The position numbers and the translations under genes are program-made. This document shows, piece after piece, positions 49,224 to 60,838 of a stretch of 64,000 nucleotides of DNA; positions within the stretch are counted from its first letter, which is position 1; the number at the start of each line of letters is the position of its first letter. The notes beneath the pieces were generated by a model. It had not been told where the DNA came from and did not search any database. It saw only the letters and a list, made by a program, of their open reading frames with translations. Origin of the DNA: Naematelia aurantialba (lineage: Eukaryota; Basidiomycota; Tremellomycetes; Tremellales; Naemateliaceae); the NCBI GenBank assembly GCA_021527695.1, contig JAKFAO010000010.1:1178001-1242000 (forward strand). Reading direction: 5' to 3'.

Positions 49224-51141
49224 ATGCCAGGTCTGAACCCCTCTCAACAAGGTAGAGCTCTTCCTGAGATTCACAGCTGATGGACAGACATCGAAGCATT
49301 CATCTCCATCACCCACTGCACCCCAGAACAAGCTGCTCATTTTCTCTCGACTGGCACGACCCTCGAGGTGAGCTTGCGCGTTCGCGGCGGCCAGCTGACG
49401 ACAGGGCGCCATCGAAGATTACTTTACGACGCAGAGCGCTGAGGATCCTGAGGATCCCGAAGAGCTCGACTTTGAAGCTGAAGCTGAAACCGACGCCCAA
49501 CTGGGAGGAGCCGGTACCATGCCTGAGCCAGACGAGCCGCCGAGACCAGCCGGAGGCGCGATGACGCTTGACGGGCGGCCTGCAGAGCCACTGCCACAAG
49601 GTTGGGGCCAGCCTCAACGCGCCAGAGTCGGTCGCGTCGGCCAATGGAGTGATGCCCCTAGGGCGGGAGAGTGAGTGTCCTGCTCTGCAAAGCTGACGAC
49701 AGGATGGCTACGCTCGGTCACGTAAGGCCATGACTGCATGCATTTGCTGATTTCAGGACGACGACGATGACGATGACGAGGAGGAAGATCCGCGACAACA
49801 GCAAGAGTTCTACACAGGCGGCGAGCGAAGGTGAGAACCTCAAGCCGTGGAATTTTAACAGGAGGAGCTGACGACGACAGTGGACTGGCGGTCCAGAATC
49901 CAGACGCGGGCCGGCGAGGGCCGGGTGGTCTGGTTGACAATATCCTCCGCCAAGCCGCGAAGTAAGATCTCTTTTCTTGTCGCTATCCCTATGTGGATCT
50001 GAGGGCCTCGCTCATATATCCCAATAGTGCTGCACGAGAGCGAGAGGGAGAGCCGGAGACGGCTTCTGCGTCTACCCCGTTCTTCCGAGGCGCCGGTCAC
50101 ACCTTGGGCACTGAGGACGCGCCCGCTCCGTCCGGGTCGAATCCTTCCACCACTGGCACTCCGAATCCTCTTGATGGCGTGCGCGCAACAGCAGTGTCGC
50201 CGAGTACATTCGACCAGCTTCTGGCTGCGGTGACTGGCCGCGGTGCGCGTCCGCCTGAGCCTGAACCTGAACCGCAGACTCGCCAACTCACGTTCTGGCG
50301 TGATGGGTTCTCGATCGAAGATGGTCCTTTACACCGATACGACAACCCGCACACCGAGGAGCTGCTCCAGGCGATCCAGTCGGGCCGAGCTCCGCCCTCG
50401 CTCTTCAATGTCCGGTTCGATCAGCCACTGACTATCCATGTATCAGAACGAAGGGGGGAGGACTACCGCGTCGTTAAGCGCCCTGCCAAGGCCTTTGAAG
50501 GCTCGGGCAACAGGCTTGGCAGTGCCACCCCGGAGATCGCTGGCGCCGGCTCATCCCCTGGTTCCCCTGTCATGCCAGGTGGTATCCTTCAAGGTCCTGG
50601 TGCTTCTAGCTCCACACCGACCGCTGCGCCGTTGAATAGCAGTCCCAGTGCCGGGTTTGCAGTGGACGATTCGAAACCTACCACGTCGATCCAGGTCAGA
50701 CTCGCAGACGGTACTCGGTGAGTCTTGTGTTACCGCCACCCCCTGTCCCCTGTCCCCTGTCCCCTGTCCCCTGTCCCTGTCTCTTGCCTTCTTTACCGCT
50801 CTACACTGTGGTTGTACCTATACCGACTGGAAACTGGGGCTGACCATCACAGCCTCGTGGCCAAGGTCAACCTTACACACACGGTGGGCGATCTGCGCAA
50901 CTTTGTCGCGGCGTGAGTACCCTTCTGGGCCGAGGCTTCAGGCTTCCCAGACTTTATCGTCCAGCCTTAAGGCGTCAAAATCCGCGACTTGTCTTCTCGT
51001 ATTGACGAGCACAGATCACGCCCGGACACCCGGCGCTTTGTGCTGCAGACTACGTTCCCATCGAAAGAGCTGTCTGACGACACCGCGACTATCGAGGACG
51101 CCAAGTTGAAGAACGCCGTGGTGGTGCAGCGCTTTACGTGA
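49224..51141 (+). CDS. UBX/SEP-domain Cdc48 cofactor Shp1/p47
   Basis: Adaptor that links the AAA ATPase Cdc48/p97 to ubiquitinated substrates and membrane fusion. Exons: 49224-49251, 49288-49367, 49405-49670, 49703-49721 (19 nt), 49757-49830, 49881-49961, 50028-50717, 50853-50912, 51015-51141, total 474 aa, all phases agreeing. UBA-like N-terminus (EAFISITHCTPEQAAHFLST, then GAIEDYF). The 19-nt exon encodes MATLGH, matching the conserved ATLG motif before an acidic run. The SEP domain lies at about 267-330 (LTFWRDGFSIEDGPLHRYDN, LFNVRFDQPLTIHV) and the UBX domain at about 395-474 (TSIQVRLADGTRLVAKVNL, DTRRFVLQTTFPSKEL, KNAVVVQRFT). The third intron is only 32 nt. Confidence 0.95.
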
Positions 51142-51352
51142 TCTCAGGGGGCGGCTGAGTACAGACGAGGCACGATGGCGATGATCCATGCTGTAGATAT
51201 TATGAGTTGGATCCCATGTATTTTGCACTATTTGCACCATTGCGCTGTCTGTCTGTTTGTCTGTTTGCACAGTTTGGTTGTTTATTTGTTTGCACTATGC
51301 TAGCACAAAACCATGCGTGCCTACACCAAGAACAAGTGCATAAGATGCACGA

Positions 51353-53069
51353 CTACATGTCGTATGCTCCGCGCTTGGAATGGCCAAACCGGTCATTGAG
51401 GTTCCGTGCGTCCCTGTATGGTCAGCGGCGGAAGCGTCTACAGCGGGAAAGGATCATGCAGTTAAGTTTCTTGTCACGATGAGAAAGAGATAAAGTAAGG
51501 AGATGGGGAAGATGGAAAGGGAGAAGAAGGGGAAAAGAAGAAGAAGAAGAAGAAGAAGGAGAAGAAGAAGAAGAAGAAGAAGAAGAAGAAGAAGAAGAAG
51601 AAGAAGAAGAAGAAGAAGAAGAAGAAGAAGAAGAAGAAGAAGAAGAAGAAGAAGAAGAAGAAGAAGAAGAAGACGAAGACGGCAAGACACATACCTGATC
51701 TTCGCCTGCCGCTCTTGATCATTCAACAACCTCCCGGTAATGCCCATGTCCCTCGCGTGGTCCCAGATGGCAGGGGGTTCGTCCTTGGCCGTTGCTTTTG
51801 CTTTCTTCGCGGCATGGCTGTCGAGAAGAGACTGGCCGCGGGAATCGCGCTGATCACTCTCGTCAGTTACAGCACAGCAGCAGTCGGCCACAGCTGGTGG
51901 CTCAAACTGGCCACTGGCCACTACGAGCTGCAAGGAGGCAAGAAGATCCAAGAAGACCCAGGCGACCCAGAAGACCCAGAAGACCCAGAAGACCCAGAAG
52001 ACAAAAGAAGCCTATGCAAGCATCCGCACCCACATTATGTTTCTCCACTCCCAGCCGAATCTCCCGATCCCGTCTCCTCCTCTCCTCCTCCTCGGCCGCC
52101 GAGCCAGACCCGTCGACCGCGCCCCCGCCCTCGCCAACGCGCTTCTGCTTCGCCGGCCGCTGTATACCAGCCACTTCATCGGCTATACGCTGGGCCTTTT
52201 CGGCGGGCGTCTCGGTCCAGATGCTGCTTGTTTCGACGGTGGACGGGTCGCGCGTCGAGCGGGAGAATTGCGTCGGCCGTTTGGCCAGGGGGTTGACTGT
52301 GCCATCGAATGGGTACGCAGAATGAAGAAGGGAAACAAGACGATAGAGGGCGAGATGGGAGACGGTTGAAGAGGCAGAGAAGCGGAGAGGTGTTGGAAGA
52401 GAAGCGCAGAGGTGTTGGAAGAGAAGGGTAACGATCAGAGGCAGATGAAGAGAAGAGACGGCCAGCCGGGGATCAGCATGTCAGCACGCCATGGTTATAA
52501 CAGAATAAGACGACGGCATCAGCACCAGCACCAGCGTCTCTAGCCGTTCTGATTCGTAGCCAACGAGACTCACCAGAAGCAAGCGGCCCAGCTGTGGGGG
52601 GCACGAGCATCCACTCCTCCCTCTCCCTCTTCTTGGGCTTGCTCTCCTCCTCCTTTGCCTTGCGCATTCGCTCTTCCCGTTCTCTGAACTCTTCTACGGC
52701 AGACTTTTGCGGCGCCAGCGCTTCCGGGATCGGCACAGGCCCAATCACATCGTCATCGTCATCATCGTCATACACCTTTGCAGAGGCAGCGGCACTCGCG
52801 GCGAAGGAGGGCGCTGCCACTGCTCCTGCGGATCGCGATGCGCTGGGCGTGGAGGTCGGCGGTGGTGATGGCCGAGAAGGACCAGCTCGACGGGCAGCCA
52901 AGTGCGGGGGCAGGGCGGGTCCATAATCGTCCGCTTCGTCGTCGTCGTCGTCGGCGGCGGCGTCTGAGCCTGAGCCTGAAGCGGAAGCAGGGTGTGTAGG
53001 CCCGCCAGGAGGAGTAGTTGACCTAGCTAGGTGTGCCAAATGAGGAGGTAACGATGGGCCGATAGGCAT
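51353..53069 (-). CDS. GPALPP-motif protein (DUF3752 family)
   Basis: Nuclear protein of the GPALPP1 family, possibly linked to splicing; role not established. Exons in coding order: 53069-52574, 52296-52034, 51849-51695, 51413-51353, total 324 aa, phases agree. The eponymous motifs appear as IGPSLPPHL, YGPALPPHL and IGPVPIPE. Then come KREREEWMLVPP, the conserved SSIWTETPAERAQRIADEV, RRRRDREIRLGVEKHN, LLDSHAAKKAKA and PAIWDHARDMGITGRLL. The last exon (RDARNLNDRFGHSKRGAYDM) is short and lies beyond a 281-nt intron filled with (GAA/CTT)n, so it is easily missed. It is tail-to-tail with the Shp1 gene (211 bases) and divergent from the 53287 gene (217 bases). Confidence 0.88.
51534..51672. repeat. 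(GAA)n microsatellite in GPALPP intron
   Basis: About 45 AAG/GAA units, nearly perfect, inside the third intron (51414-51694) of the GPALPP gene; the transcript has the pyrimidine (CTT)n strand. Confidence 0.97.
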
Positions 53070-53286
53070 CTCGAGAATGACAAGGACAGAACGCGGACAT
53101 GTACTAGTAAATTGTTGTAGCGGTAGCTGCCGAAGCCACGCGACTTGTACGGCACACCGCCTTGCTGTCTTCCTCTCCTTGACTATCGACTTCGTCCCTC
53201 TCTCCTTCATATCTTGCAATTACTTGCCCACCGGTAGCTCGCGCACTTCCTGAGCATCTCAACGAGCAAGCATAGCACCCGCCACA

Positions 53287-55049
53287 ATGGTACAAGATGG
53301 CAAGCGATCACCGACTTCGACACTCGACGACCTAGACCTTCCTCCAGCCTACGACCTCGCCACCGCCACCGCCGCTCCCGCCTTCCAAGCGAGTGGCAGC
53401 TCGAGCGCCGGCATCCTCTCTACTCCAGCAGCAGGAAGCAGCTCCTCGTGGTCCTCTACACACCCACCCGCGGCTGCGACTGCCAGCGGCCCTCGGCAGC
53501 CGCCGAGAAACCTCGCACATCTCTTCTCGGAGCCAGTCAACGCAGAGCCGCTCCTCGGTCGTCCTACTACGCCGGCTGCTACCCTCGAGGGTATTCAGAC
53601 ATATAACAAGTTTGGGACCATATTCTCACTCGACCCTCTCCTCAGCGATCGTATGTCGCCTACAGCCACTGTCCATTTTCTCCCCCATGTCATTCCCCGC
53701 CAGTCCCTTCTGGGATATATTCTCTTCCTGCCACTCCCCTCTTCTAGCTTCTTCGCCTCTAACGGGGTTGTTTGCCAAGTTCCCAAGTATTGAGCCTCGG
53801 ACCATAAGCTGACACTGGTAGCCGATGTTTTATACGACTTCATCCGCATGCAAGCGCTGTGCCCTCCCAAAATCAAGCTACGGTGCATAGGTACGCCGAA
53901 ACTCCAATCACTTTCTGACAACAGGCGCACACACTGAAATTCCCGACCGGGACGAGACGATCCGCGATGCAGATGGGATATTGCGGATCAAGCGCAAGGG
54001 CCAGCCGGAGCGCATCGTCGATTTCGACTTTTCCGTACGTCCCCGTGTCCCCTCTCTCTCATCTCGCCTCAACCCTGTGCCTCGTCGCGCCGTACCTCCA
54101 CCACCTATATTTACCCCATCCTACACTCAGTCCTTCGTCGTTCTTGCCTTTCCCTGACAGCTGGTGACAGATCGACCTGAGCGATATCCTAGACCACCCC
54201 GCCAACAAAGCCAACATCCACCTCGCTACTGTCCCCGCTTCGACGCCGATCCACCGCGGGACCAACCGGCCCACCTTTGGCGCGACATACGCCCCTGCGC
54301 CGCGGCACCATGACGGCTACACGTCCCTAGGTGACAGCGACGGCGAGGTCAGCGTCACCGATGTAGGCCGCTCTGCAACGCGCAGGGAGACGGCAAAGAT
54401 GAACGAGTGGCTGAAGTGGAAAGAGGCCAAAGGTCTGCCTCGCTGGGCTGAACAGCGTGATTGTCCAGAATTCCTCCAGAGGTCAAGGTCCTCTTCCTCG
54501 GCTCGCTCCCATGCCGCTTCTGCAATCCGGCTCGAAGATTCCGGGAACAGCAGCGTCGATGTTGATGTCGAGCCTGCGAGGAGCATGAATGAAGGTCCGG
54601 CTCTCAAGGCCTGGTGTAGCAAGTATTGCGCGGATAAGGGACTGCTCAAGGAATTTTATCTCCTCAAGAGCATCTGGGGCTGGGACAGGGACGCTGTGCT
54701 CGGGGGTGAGTCGCGTGTCTTCCTCATTGAGCGGGGTGCCATTCATGATCCGAACCGAGATGCCCTGAACTCGTCGAGTTTGCACAATTCACTCTCACTG
54801 ACATGTCCAGCTGTACAAGGCGCGATTCTCTCCACAGGCTACATCAGCAACGACCTCACCGTCTCCTTTGAACAAAACGACCTAGCGGTCTGCGTCCGAC
54901 CTGCCAACCTCCTCTGGCGGCTGCTCGGCCAGACGTGGATCTACGTCCTGCTTTGGGTGACACTGGTCTACCCTTTGATCTGGATATGGCGGCGGGTGCA
55001 TCCGCGCGGAGGGGGGCCGTACAACGCCGCTCGTGCTTCCTGTATGTGA
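53287..55049 (+). CDS. Conserved fungal protein with C-terminal membrane segment
   Basis: Not assigned a function. Exons: 53287-53650, 53822-53890, 53925-54034, 54171-54705, 54811-55049, total 438 aa, phases agree. A Pro/Ser-rich N-terminus (LDLPPAYD) is followed by a structured region: YNKFGTIFSLDPLLSD, VLYDFIRMQALCPPKIKLRC, GAHTEIPDRDE, and RIVDFDFSIDLSDIL. Further on are MNEWLKWKEAKGLPRW, WCSKYCADKGLLKEFYLLKS and GAILSTGYISNDLTVSFE. One hydrophobic segment (QTWIYVLLWVTLVYPLIWIW) near the C-terminus suggests a tail-anchored or single-pass protein. From memory, similar proteins occur across ascomycetes, sometimes mislabelled as ABC transporters. Confidence 0.75.
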
Positions 55050-55151
55050 CTTTCGGCTCGTCCTGCAGACCCACATCCACAGCTCTACGCCGCTACGCAA
55101 TTTCACCCAAACATATACATCTCCACCCACATAGATACATCTCCAGCACAA

Positions 55152-55508
55152 ATGGCCACTGGTGCCGCAACCACGGCTAGACGCAAACATGCGGAACTCG
55201 CTGATCCCAATATAGATGGGATGAAATACTACCCTCCGCTACCCACAACCTTCCCGGCGGAGACTATCGAGGCCGCGCAATCCCGCTTGCCAGGGATGTA
55301 CAAGATCCACCCGGAACTGCCGCACCCGACGCATCTGCAGCCTGGGCCGCGAGGGATCCATTATCTCCTAGGAAGGAAGGAAGGCGAGTGGTTCCGCGAG
55401 TGGGAGGAGAGGATCCGTATGGCCGTGAGGATGCGGTACAAAGGTGTGCTGGAGGGTGGCGGGTCAGAGGATGACAGTGGCCGACAGCTGGACGGGTACG
55501 AGCGGTAG
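55152..55508 (+). CDS. Small unknown protein (118 aa)
   Basis: Intronless frame starting 102 bases after the preceding stop codon. No signal peptide or membrane segment. The middle reads like a structured small protein (DGMKYYPPLPTTFPAETIEA, GMYKIHPELPHPTHLQPGPR, WFREWEERIRMAVRMRY) with a basic helix; the end is acidic and Gly-rich. A mitochondrial or ribosome-associated subunit is possible but unsupported. Confidence 0.6.
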   Translation: MATGAATTARRKHAELADPNIDGMKYYPPLPTTFPAETIEAAQSRLPGMYKIHPELPHPTHLQPGPRGIHYLLGRKEGEWFREWEERIRMAVRMRYKGVLEGGGSEDDSGRQLDGYER

Positions 55509-55893
55509 AGGCGGGTGTGTGTGTGTAGAGTGGTGTTGTGTCGTGCCTTGAAGGGGGGGGGGGGGGGTTTCTCGTTGTTTTAGTTGATTTCTCGTTGCGT
55601 CGGGCGAGTATGGAGTACTCGGCGGTCATGTGACGGGCATAGAAGGCGAGCAATTGGGATATCTATGATGCTTGGGAGGTTGTATCATTCAGAATGTACA
55701 CGTGTTGTGGTTGCGTTCGCCGTCAAGTGCACTTTCACTGTGTTCACAAGTCGGATGAGAGGAATAGACGCAGACTGATGATGCAGAGTGAATGCAGCGC
55801 GATAGTGTAGCGTATATATGCAGAGCGATGTGGTTGCGTACAGATGCAGAGTTTGATGCAGTTCTGATGCAGAGTGATGATGCATGCAACGTC
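55509..55893. other. Convergent spacer with poly-G run
   Basis: Holds a run of about 15 G (55553-55567), then, from 55780 to 55885, GATGCAGAGTGA-like units at irregular spacing. No gene seen. Confidence 0.6.
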
Positions 55894-57768
55894 CTAGATC
55901 CCACTGACCGCTCTGCGCATAAACTATCGTGGCGTCAGTTTCGCTCCGAGACGTAATATCTTTGAGTCGAGAGATCTTGGCTGAAGACGCAGACGCAGAC
56001 TCGACCCGGACTCGGACTCACCTCTACAACACGCCACCCGCCGGTCAACTCGTTATCCAGCTTATCCTCGAGACGGGTCAAGACCATGCCGTAGCGACAC
56101 AGACTGACGCCGCTTTCTGAGCCGACGAGCGCCTCGCCCGTCTTGGCATTCCGGAACAGCAGCTGTTCCTGCGTCTCAAACGTCACCAGCAAGCGGGGGA
56201 TATTGTCTTCTTCCAGCATGGCTTTGGCGATATCGACATTACGGATATCGAGGATTCGCGAGTCGGACCGCAGTCCTTGTTTGAGGTATTGCCCCATCGT
56301 CGCCCACGCCACATTGTACATCTACGAGCACCCACAACGTCAGCATCAGCACCGGCGTCAGCATCAGCATCAGCATCAACGTCATGAGGCATCGCGTGGA
56401 TGGACCCTCAAGTATGACGTTGACGTGGACGTGGACGGTCATGGAGACCACGAGTCGGACTTACCGCTTCTGACATCCACTCTGCAAGGGCAGCGCGGTC
56501 CGCCGAGAGGTACGCATCCACGACCTCTGGCACGATGTACTCCTTCAACTCGCGCTGGAAGGTGTCCATCCGGAAACTCGGGTCCATCGCCCGCACAGCC
56601 TTGATCACCCGCGCCATGTCGCTTTCGGATGACAGTCGGCCAAAGAAGCCGCCGACAGACCGTAGAGTGCTGTAGAGCACGTCATCTGACTCGTAGTAGT
56701 TTTCTTTCAGGCGCTGGTAGGCGGCCGTCTTTTCGTACCATGCTGGAGAGGATGAGGTGTCTGCGTCTTGCTTGTCCGATAGGACCAGTGCTTCTCCAGC
56801 CCTATGACGGTCAGCATCCATGCATCGTTGGAGCATGCGCGGCTCTCATCCAAGGCCCTTGCGTTGCCCTTGCTGGCTGGGTCTGGTGTCACGGCCAACA
56901 GGAGAAGGGAGAGGATCTCGTAATCGTACCCTGGCGGGAGCATGCCCCCATACGCATATGTGATTGCAATTCGCTGAGGAGGCAGTTCACGCTCAAGACT
57001 CACTCTGGATCCGCCTTGGTCCGCCGCGCAGCAGTCAACCCCGCCTTTTCAGCCCTCCGCTGCCGCCGCAAGCGCCTCGCATCGCGGTCCTCGTACCCCC
57101 CCAGCTCGAGATCGTCAATCACCTCCTCCAGCGTCGCGGCCGTCGTCTTGTAAATCGCGGTATTCCGCAGCGGCTCCGTCACTCTCAGCGTAAATCCATA
57201 CGACTGCCGCAGGGCATCTGTGATGGCGCTGTCCTCGAGTGCTTGGCCCATCGCATCCCGCACCGAGACGCCCCGTTTCGCCAGGTCCGCTGCGACCTGC
57301 TGTAATCTCGGATTCGACTTGACAAAGTTCGCCAACTACCCAATGCATCAGCATCGTAGGTTCACTATAGCACAGCAGGGCAGCTAAGAGAAGAGGAGGG
57401 AGGGAGCTTTCGCGAGCTTGGCGAGCAGCACATACCCGAGCCTTCTCGTACATTTCCCTACCTCGGCGCATGGCAGCCGAGTCTGCGAGCTTCTCGACCT
57501 CCCCACCGAGCTGTTGGGTGCTCTTCTGCCATTCCTTGTTCTTCTGGATCTCTTCTCTAAATACATCGATGAACACTTTGAACGGGCTTTGAGGCGGGGC
57601 ATTCTCCGGCACCCGGCGGCGAGATTCTGACTTGGGCTCTTCCTTCGACGACGACGCCTCGAGCCGCCTCGGCGTAGTTGACAGCGGGCGCACAAGGCGC
57701 ACAGCCGGACGCTGGGGGGGCAGGGCCCTGAGGCGGATGAGATGGAGGTGGATCGGTCTTGACTTCAT
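55894..57768 (-). CDS. TIM44: Mitochondrial import motor subunit Tim44
   Basis: Peripheral inner-membrane protein that tethers mtHsp70 to the TIM23 channel. Exons in coding order: 57768-57436, 57335-57004, 56801-56465, 56321-56022, 55923-55894, total 443 aa, phases agree. An Arg-rich presequence (LIRLRALPPQRPAVRLVRPL) precedes the conserved N-terminal part (SPFKVFIDVFREEIQKNKEW, LANFVKSNPRLQQVAADLAK). The C-terminal Tim44 domain is clear: YYESDDVLYSTLRSVGGFFG, SFRMDTFQRELKEYIVPEVV, LDIRNVDIAKAMLEEDNIPRLLVTFETQEQL, ending WRVVEFMRRAVSGI. The last coding exon is only 30 nt. Divergently paired with the second aldehyde dehydrogenase (333 bases). Confidence 0.94.
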
Positions 57769-58101
57769 CGTTGCTTGGAGAGTTGATCTGTTGCAGTGCC
57801 GACTTTTACGAAGAGAAAGTGCCAGGCAGCATCGAAAATCTAAAGTGGGGGTCCCGATTAGCATATAGTCGATTCTAATGGACTATTACAAACCCAGGTC
57901 AGTTAGTAGGATTTGATCCCGCTAATCGAACTCTGACTGCGGAGCTCCGCCTCCACTTCCCACTGGACGCCTCATGTCAAAAGTCGCTTCTCTTCATTCC
58001 CTCGCCAGTCTACTGGGTACATGATTCCACTCGTCACCTCTTCTCGTCCCCTCCAGCTCTTCCATACCCGCATTACTTCCATACTCAGGAAAGTCAGACT
58101 C

Positions 58102-60554
58102 ATGTCGACCCGGACTTCTCTCACCCTACCTTCGGGCGCAAAGCTGGACATCCCAGTTGGACTTTACATGTCAGTCTTGGGTCGCAAGCTAAGCGCTGCT
58201 AATATGTGGACAGTAACAACGAGCTAGTTCCAGCTTCAGATGGCCAGACATTTGAAACCCGTATCCCCGCTACGGGGGAGAAGCTGCTCGATGTCCAGCA
58301 TGCCACGGCGGAAGACGTGGACAAGGCGGTCAAAGCTGCTCGAAAGGCATTCAAGACGACTTGGGGGAATACCATCCATGCGACCGAGAGGGCTGCTCGT
58401 GAGTGACCTCATTTACACATTCACGGACCCTAATGCAAATGAACCAAAATGCTCGTCTCCCCTCCTGCATCACCGGAAAGTTGACTCCGCACTGGCAGTG
58501 ATGAATAAGTTTGCCGATTTGATGGAGCGAGATCTGGACAAGCTAGCGGTTGTCGAGAGGTAGGATCCAAGTTGCCCTTTTGGCCAGCACCGCCTGATAC
58601 CTTTAGCATCAATGGTGGTAAAGGCATCCGCATGGCGAAGTATGTGGTCTTGAATTGCCATGGGGGTTTCTGACTCGTCCAGGGAGGTCGATATTCCTGA
58701 TTCGATAGCCTGTTTGCGCTACTACGCCGGCCTGGCTGACAAGGGCCATGGCCAGTCGATCAACTCGTTTGGCTCGGACAAGTTTGTCTACACCTTACAC
58801 CAACCCATCGGCGTATGCGGCCAAATGTGAGCTTTGCTCTCGGAATCCTGAGCCGTTCACAGAACTGACCATGCAGTATCCCGTGGAACTACCCGATCCA
58901 GATGTGGGCGTGGAAGGTTGCGCCAGCGCTAGCAGCGGGATGCACCATCGTCATGAAGCCGTCCGAGCTCACACCGCTCACTGCGATCATGCTGAATGAG
59001 CTGGCGATTGAGGCTGGCTTCCCACCAGGTGTGGTCAACACCCTGCCTGGCCTGGGAGCCACCACGGGAGACGCAATCTCGCGCCACATGGACATCGACA
59101 AGGTGGGCGAAACTGGTCATTCACGGCCCACGAGGGCATCATTCTAACTTGGCATTCAGATTGCATTCACTGGGTCCGTTCTGACGGGAAGGAAGATCTC
59201 CAAAGCCGCAGCCGATTCCAACTTGAAGAAGGTGACGCTTGAGCTGGGAGGCAAGTCTCCTGTGGTGGTGTTTGCCTCGGCGGATCTCGAGGACACGGCC
59301 GAGTGGGTCGCCACTGCGATCTGGTTCAACTCGGGGCAAGACTGCACCGCAGGAAGTCGAGTGCGTTACTCTGTCTCACATCTCATGTGCCCATTGGACC
59401 TCTTGGCTAATGTTTCCAGCTTTACGTGGAGGACTCGATTTACGACAAATTCCTGGAGGTGCTCAAGAACAAGGCGAACTCCGTGGCAATTGGCCTGGTC
59501 AGCTTTGATGAGCACGCAAGATGGCCAAGCTGACGTCTATAGCCTGAAGACGAGAAGACGTCGTTCGGTCCGCTGATCTCAAAAGTCCAGCAGGAGAAGG
59601 TACTGAATTACATCAAGTCTGGAAAGGACCAGGGCGCTCGCCTGGTCACTGGCGGGTCTGATTGGGATGGCTCGCCGAATGGATACTATGTCCAGCCTAC
59701 TATTTTCGCGGACACCACGCCAGACATGAAGATTGTGCAGGAGGAGGTGGGTCCGCCTCGGTTCCCTGTCGAATATGACTCGGGCTCCCCAGTGTATCCA
59801 AACATAACGCGATGTTGCTGTTGCTATGGCTGTAGCTGTAACTGTTGCTGTTGCTGTTTCTGTTTCTGTTTCTGTTTCTGTTACTGTTACTGTTACAGGC
59901 GAAGTTGCCCCTAATCATGAGCGTCCAGTCTGTCTCCTGTATACTATATTGTGGCTTTGATTTGCACGCGCCGCGGCTGACGAGACAGATCTTCGGCCCC
60001 GTGATCGCTGCGGCGCGATTCGCTTCCGAGACCGAAGCGGTCGACCTGGCCAACTCGACCGTCTACGGCCTCGGCGCAGCGGTCTTCACAAACGACAGTA
60101 AACAGGCCATGCGGGTGTCCGCCGCGATAGATAGCGGGACCGTCTGGGTCAACCACTACATGATGGTGCATAATGGCGTGCCGTTTGGTGGGTTCAAGCA
60201 GAGTGGGACGGGGCGGGAGCTGGGGACGTATGGGCTGTCCGAGTATCAGGAGGTGAGTGGTTCCGTATTGTTGTCGTTTTGTCTTTGTCTCTTGTGGTTT
60301 GTGGTTTGGTTTGTGGTTTGTGGTTTGTGGTTTGTGGTTGCAGCGTGCGCTTTCATTGGCCGCCCCAGCTTGACGTATCGAGGTCGCCTTACGCCCTGCC
60401 AGGTGCCGTCTGCCAGACTTGGTTGAGCTGCGGGGTCATTCTGGTGTTTAGAACGGAACCGGATCCTAACACTCATCCTGATGCTAATGCTGATTCTCAT
60501 GCTAATGTCACATAGGTCAAAGCGGTACACCACAATTTGGGCATCAAGCCGTGA
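58102..60554 (+). CDS. Aldehyde dehydrogenase, second paralogue
   Basis: NAD(P)-dependent aldehyde oxidation. Exons: 58102-58169, 58214-58398, 58481-58559, 58607-58639, 58683-58826, 58877-59102, 59160-59360, 59420-59497, 59543-59746, 59989-60252, 60516-60554, total 506 aa, all phases agreeing. Landmarks: [27 protein letters not shown], general base Glu273 in LELGGK, catalytic Cys307 in [37 protein letters not shown]. An in-frame ATG at 58021 would add 27 residues rich in Arg, Ser and Leu (MIPLVTSSRPLQLFHTRITS), like a mitochondrial presequence, so dual targeting by two starts is possible. Eleven exons against eight in the paralogue at 11488-13522 argue against a recent duplication. Intron 9 has a TGTTTC/TGTTGC run. 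Confidence 0.95.
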
Positions 60555-60838
60555 GTACTACATTCTCCGGTGGCTGACAGCAGAACCTGGCCACTGTGAG
60601 GCGCCTGTCGATCAAACAGTCACCTCGGATGGTCGAAGGGATGCTGTCATAGGGGAGACATACGAGAGACGACGACGGCAAGGGCAGGGTTCACCAATGC
60701 ATATCATGAGTATCGAGACCATAAAACGATTTATTAAACAACTTAGGCTGACTGCTCTGCCCACGTCTTCTCTTACTAACAATCTATCTACTGCACTTGC
60801 ATATCCAAATGTCCTCACTGTCGTGGTGGAGGCGGAGC

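Noticed and set aside
51503..51718. Open frames of poly-Arg, poly-Ser, poly-Phe and poly-Leu over the (GAA)n run
   Set aside because: They are translations of a microsatellite inside the third intron of the GPALPP gene, not genes.
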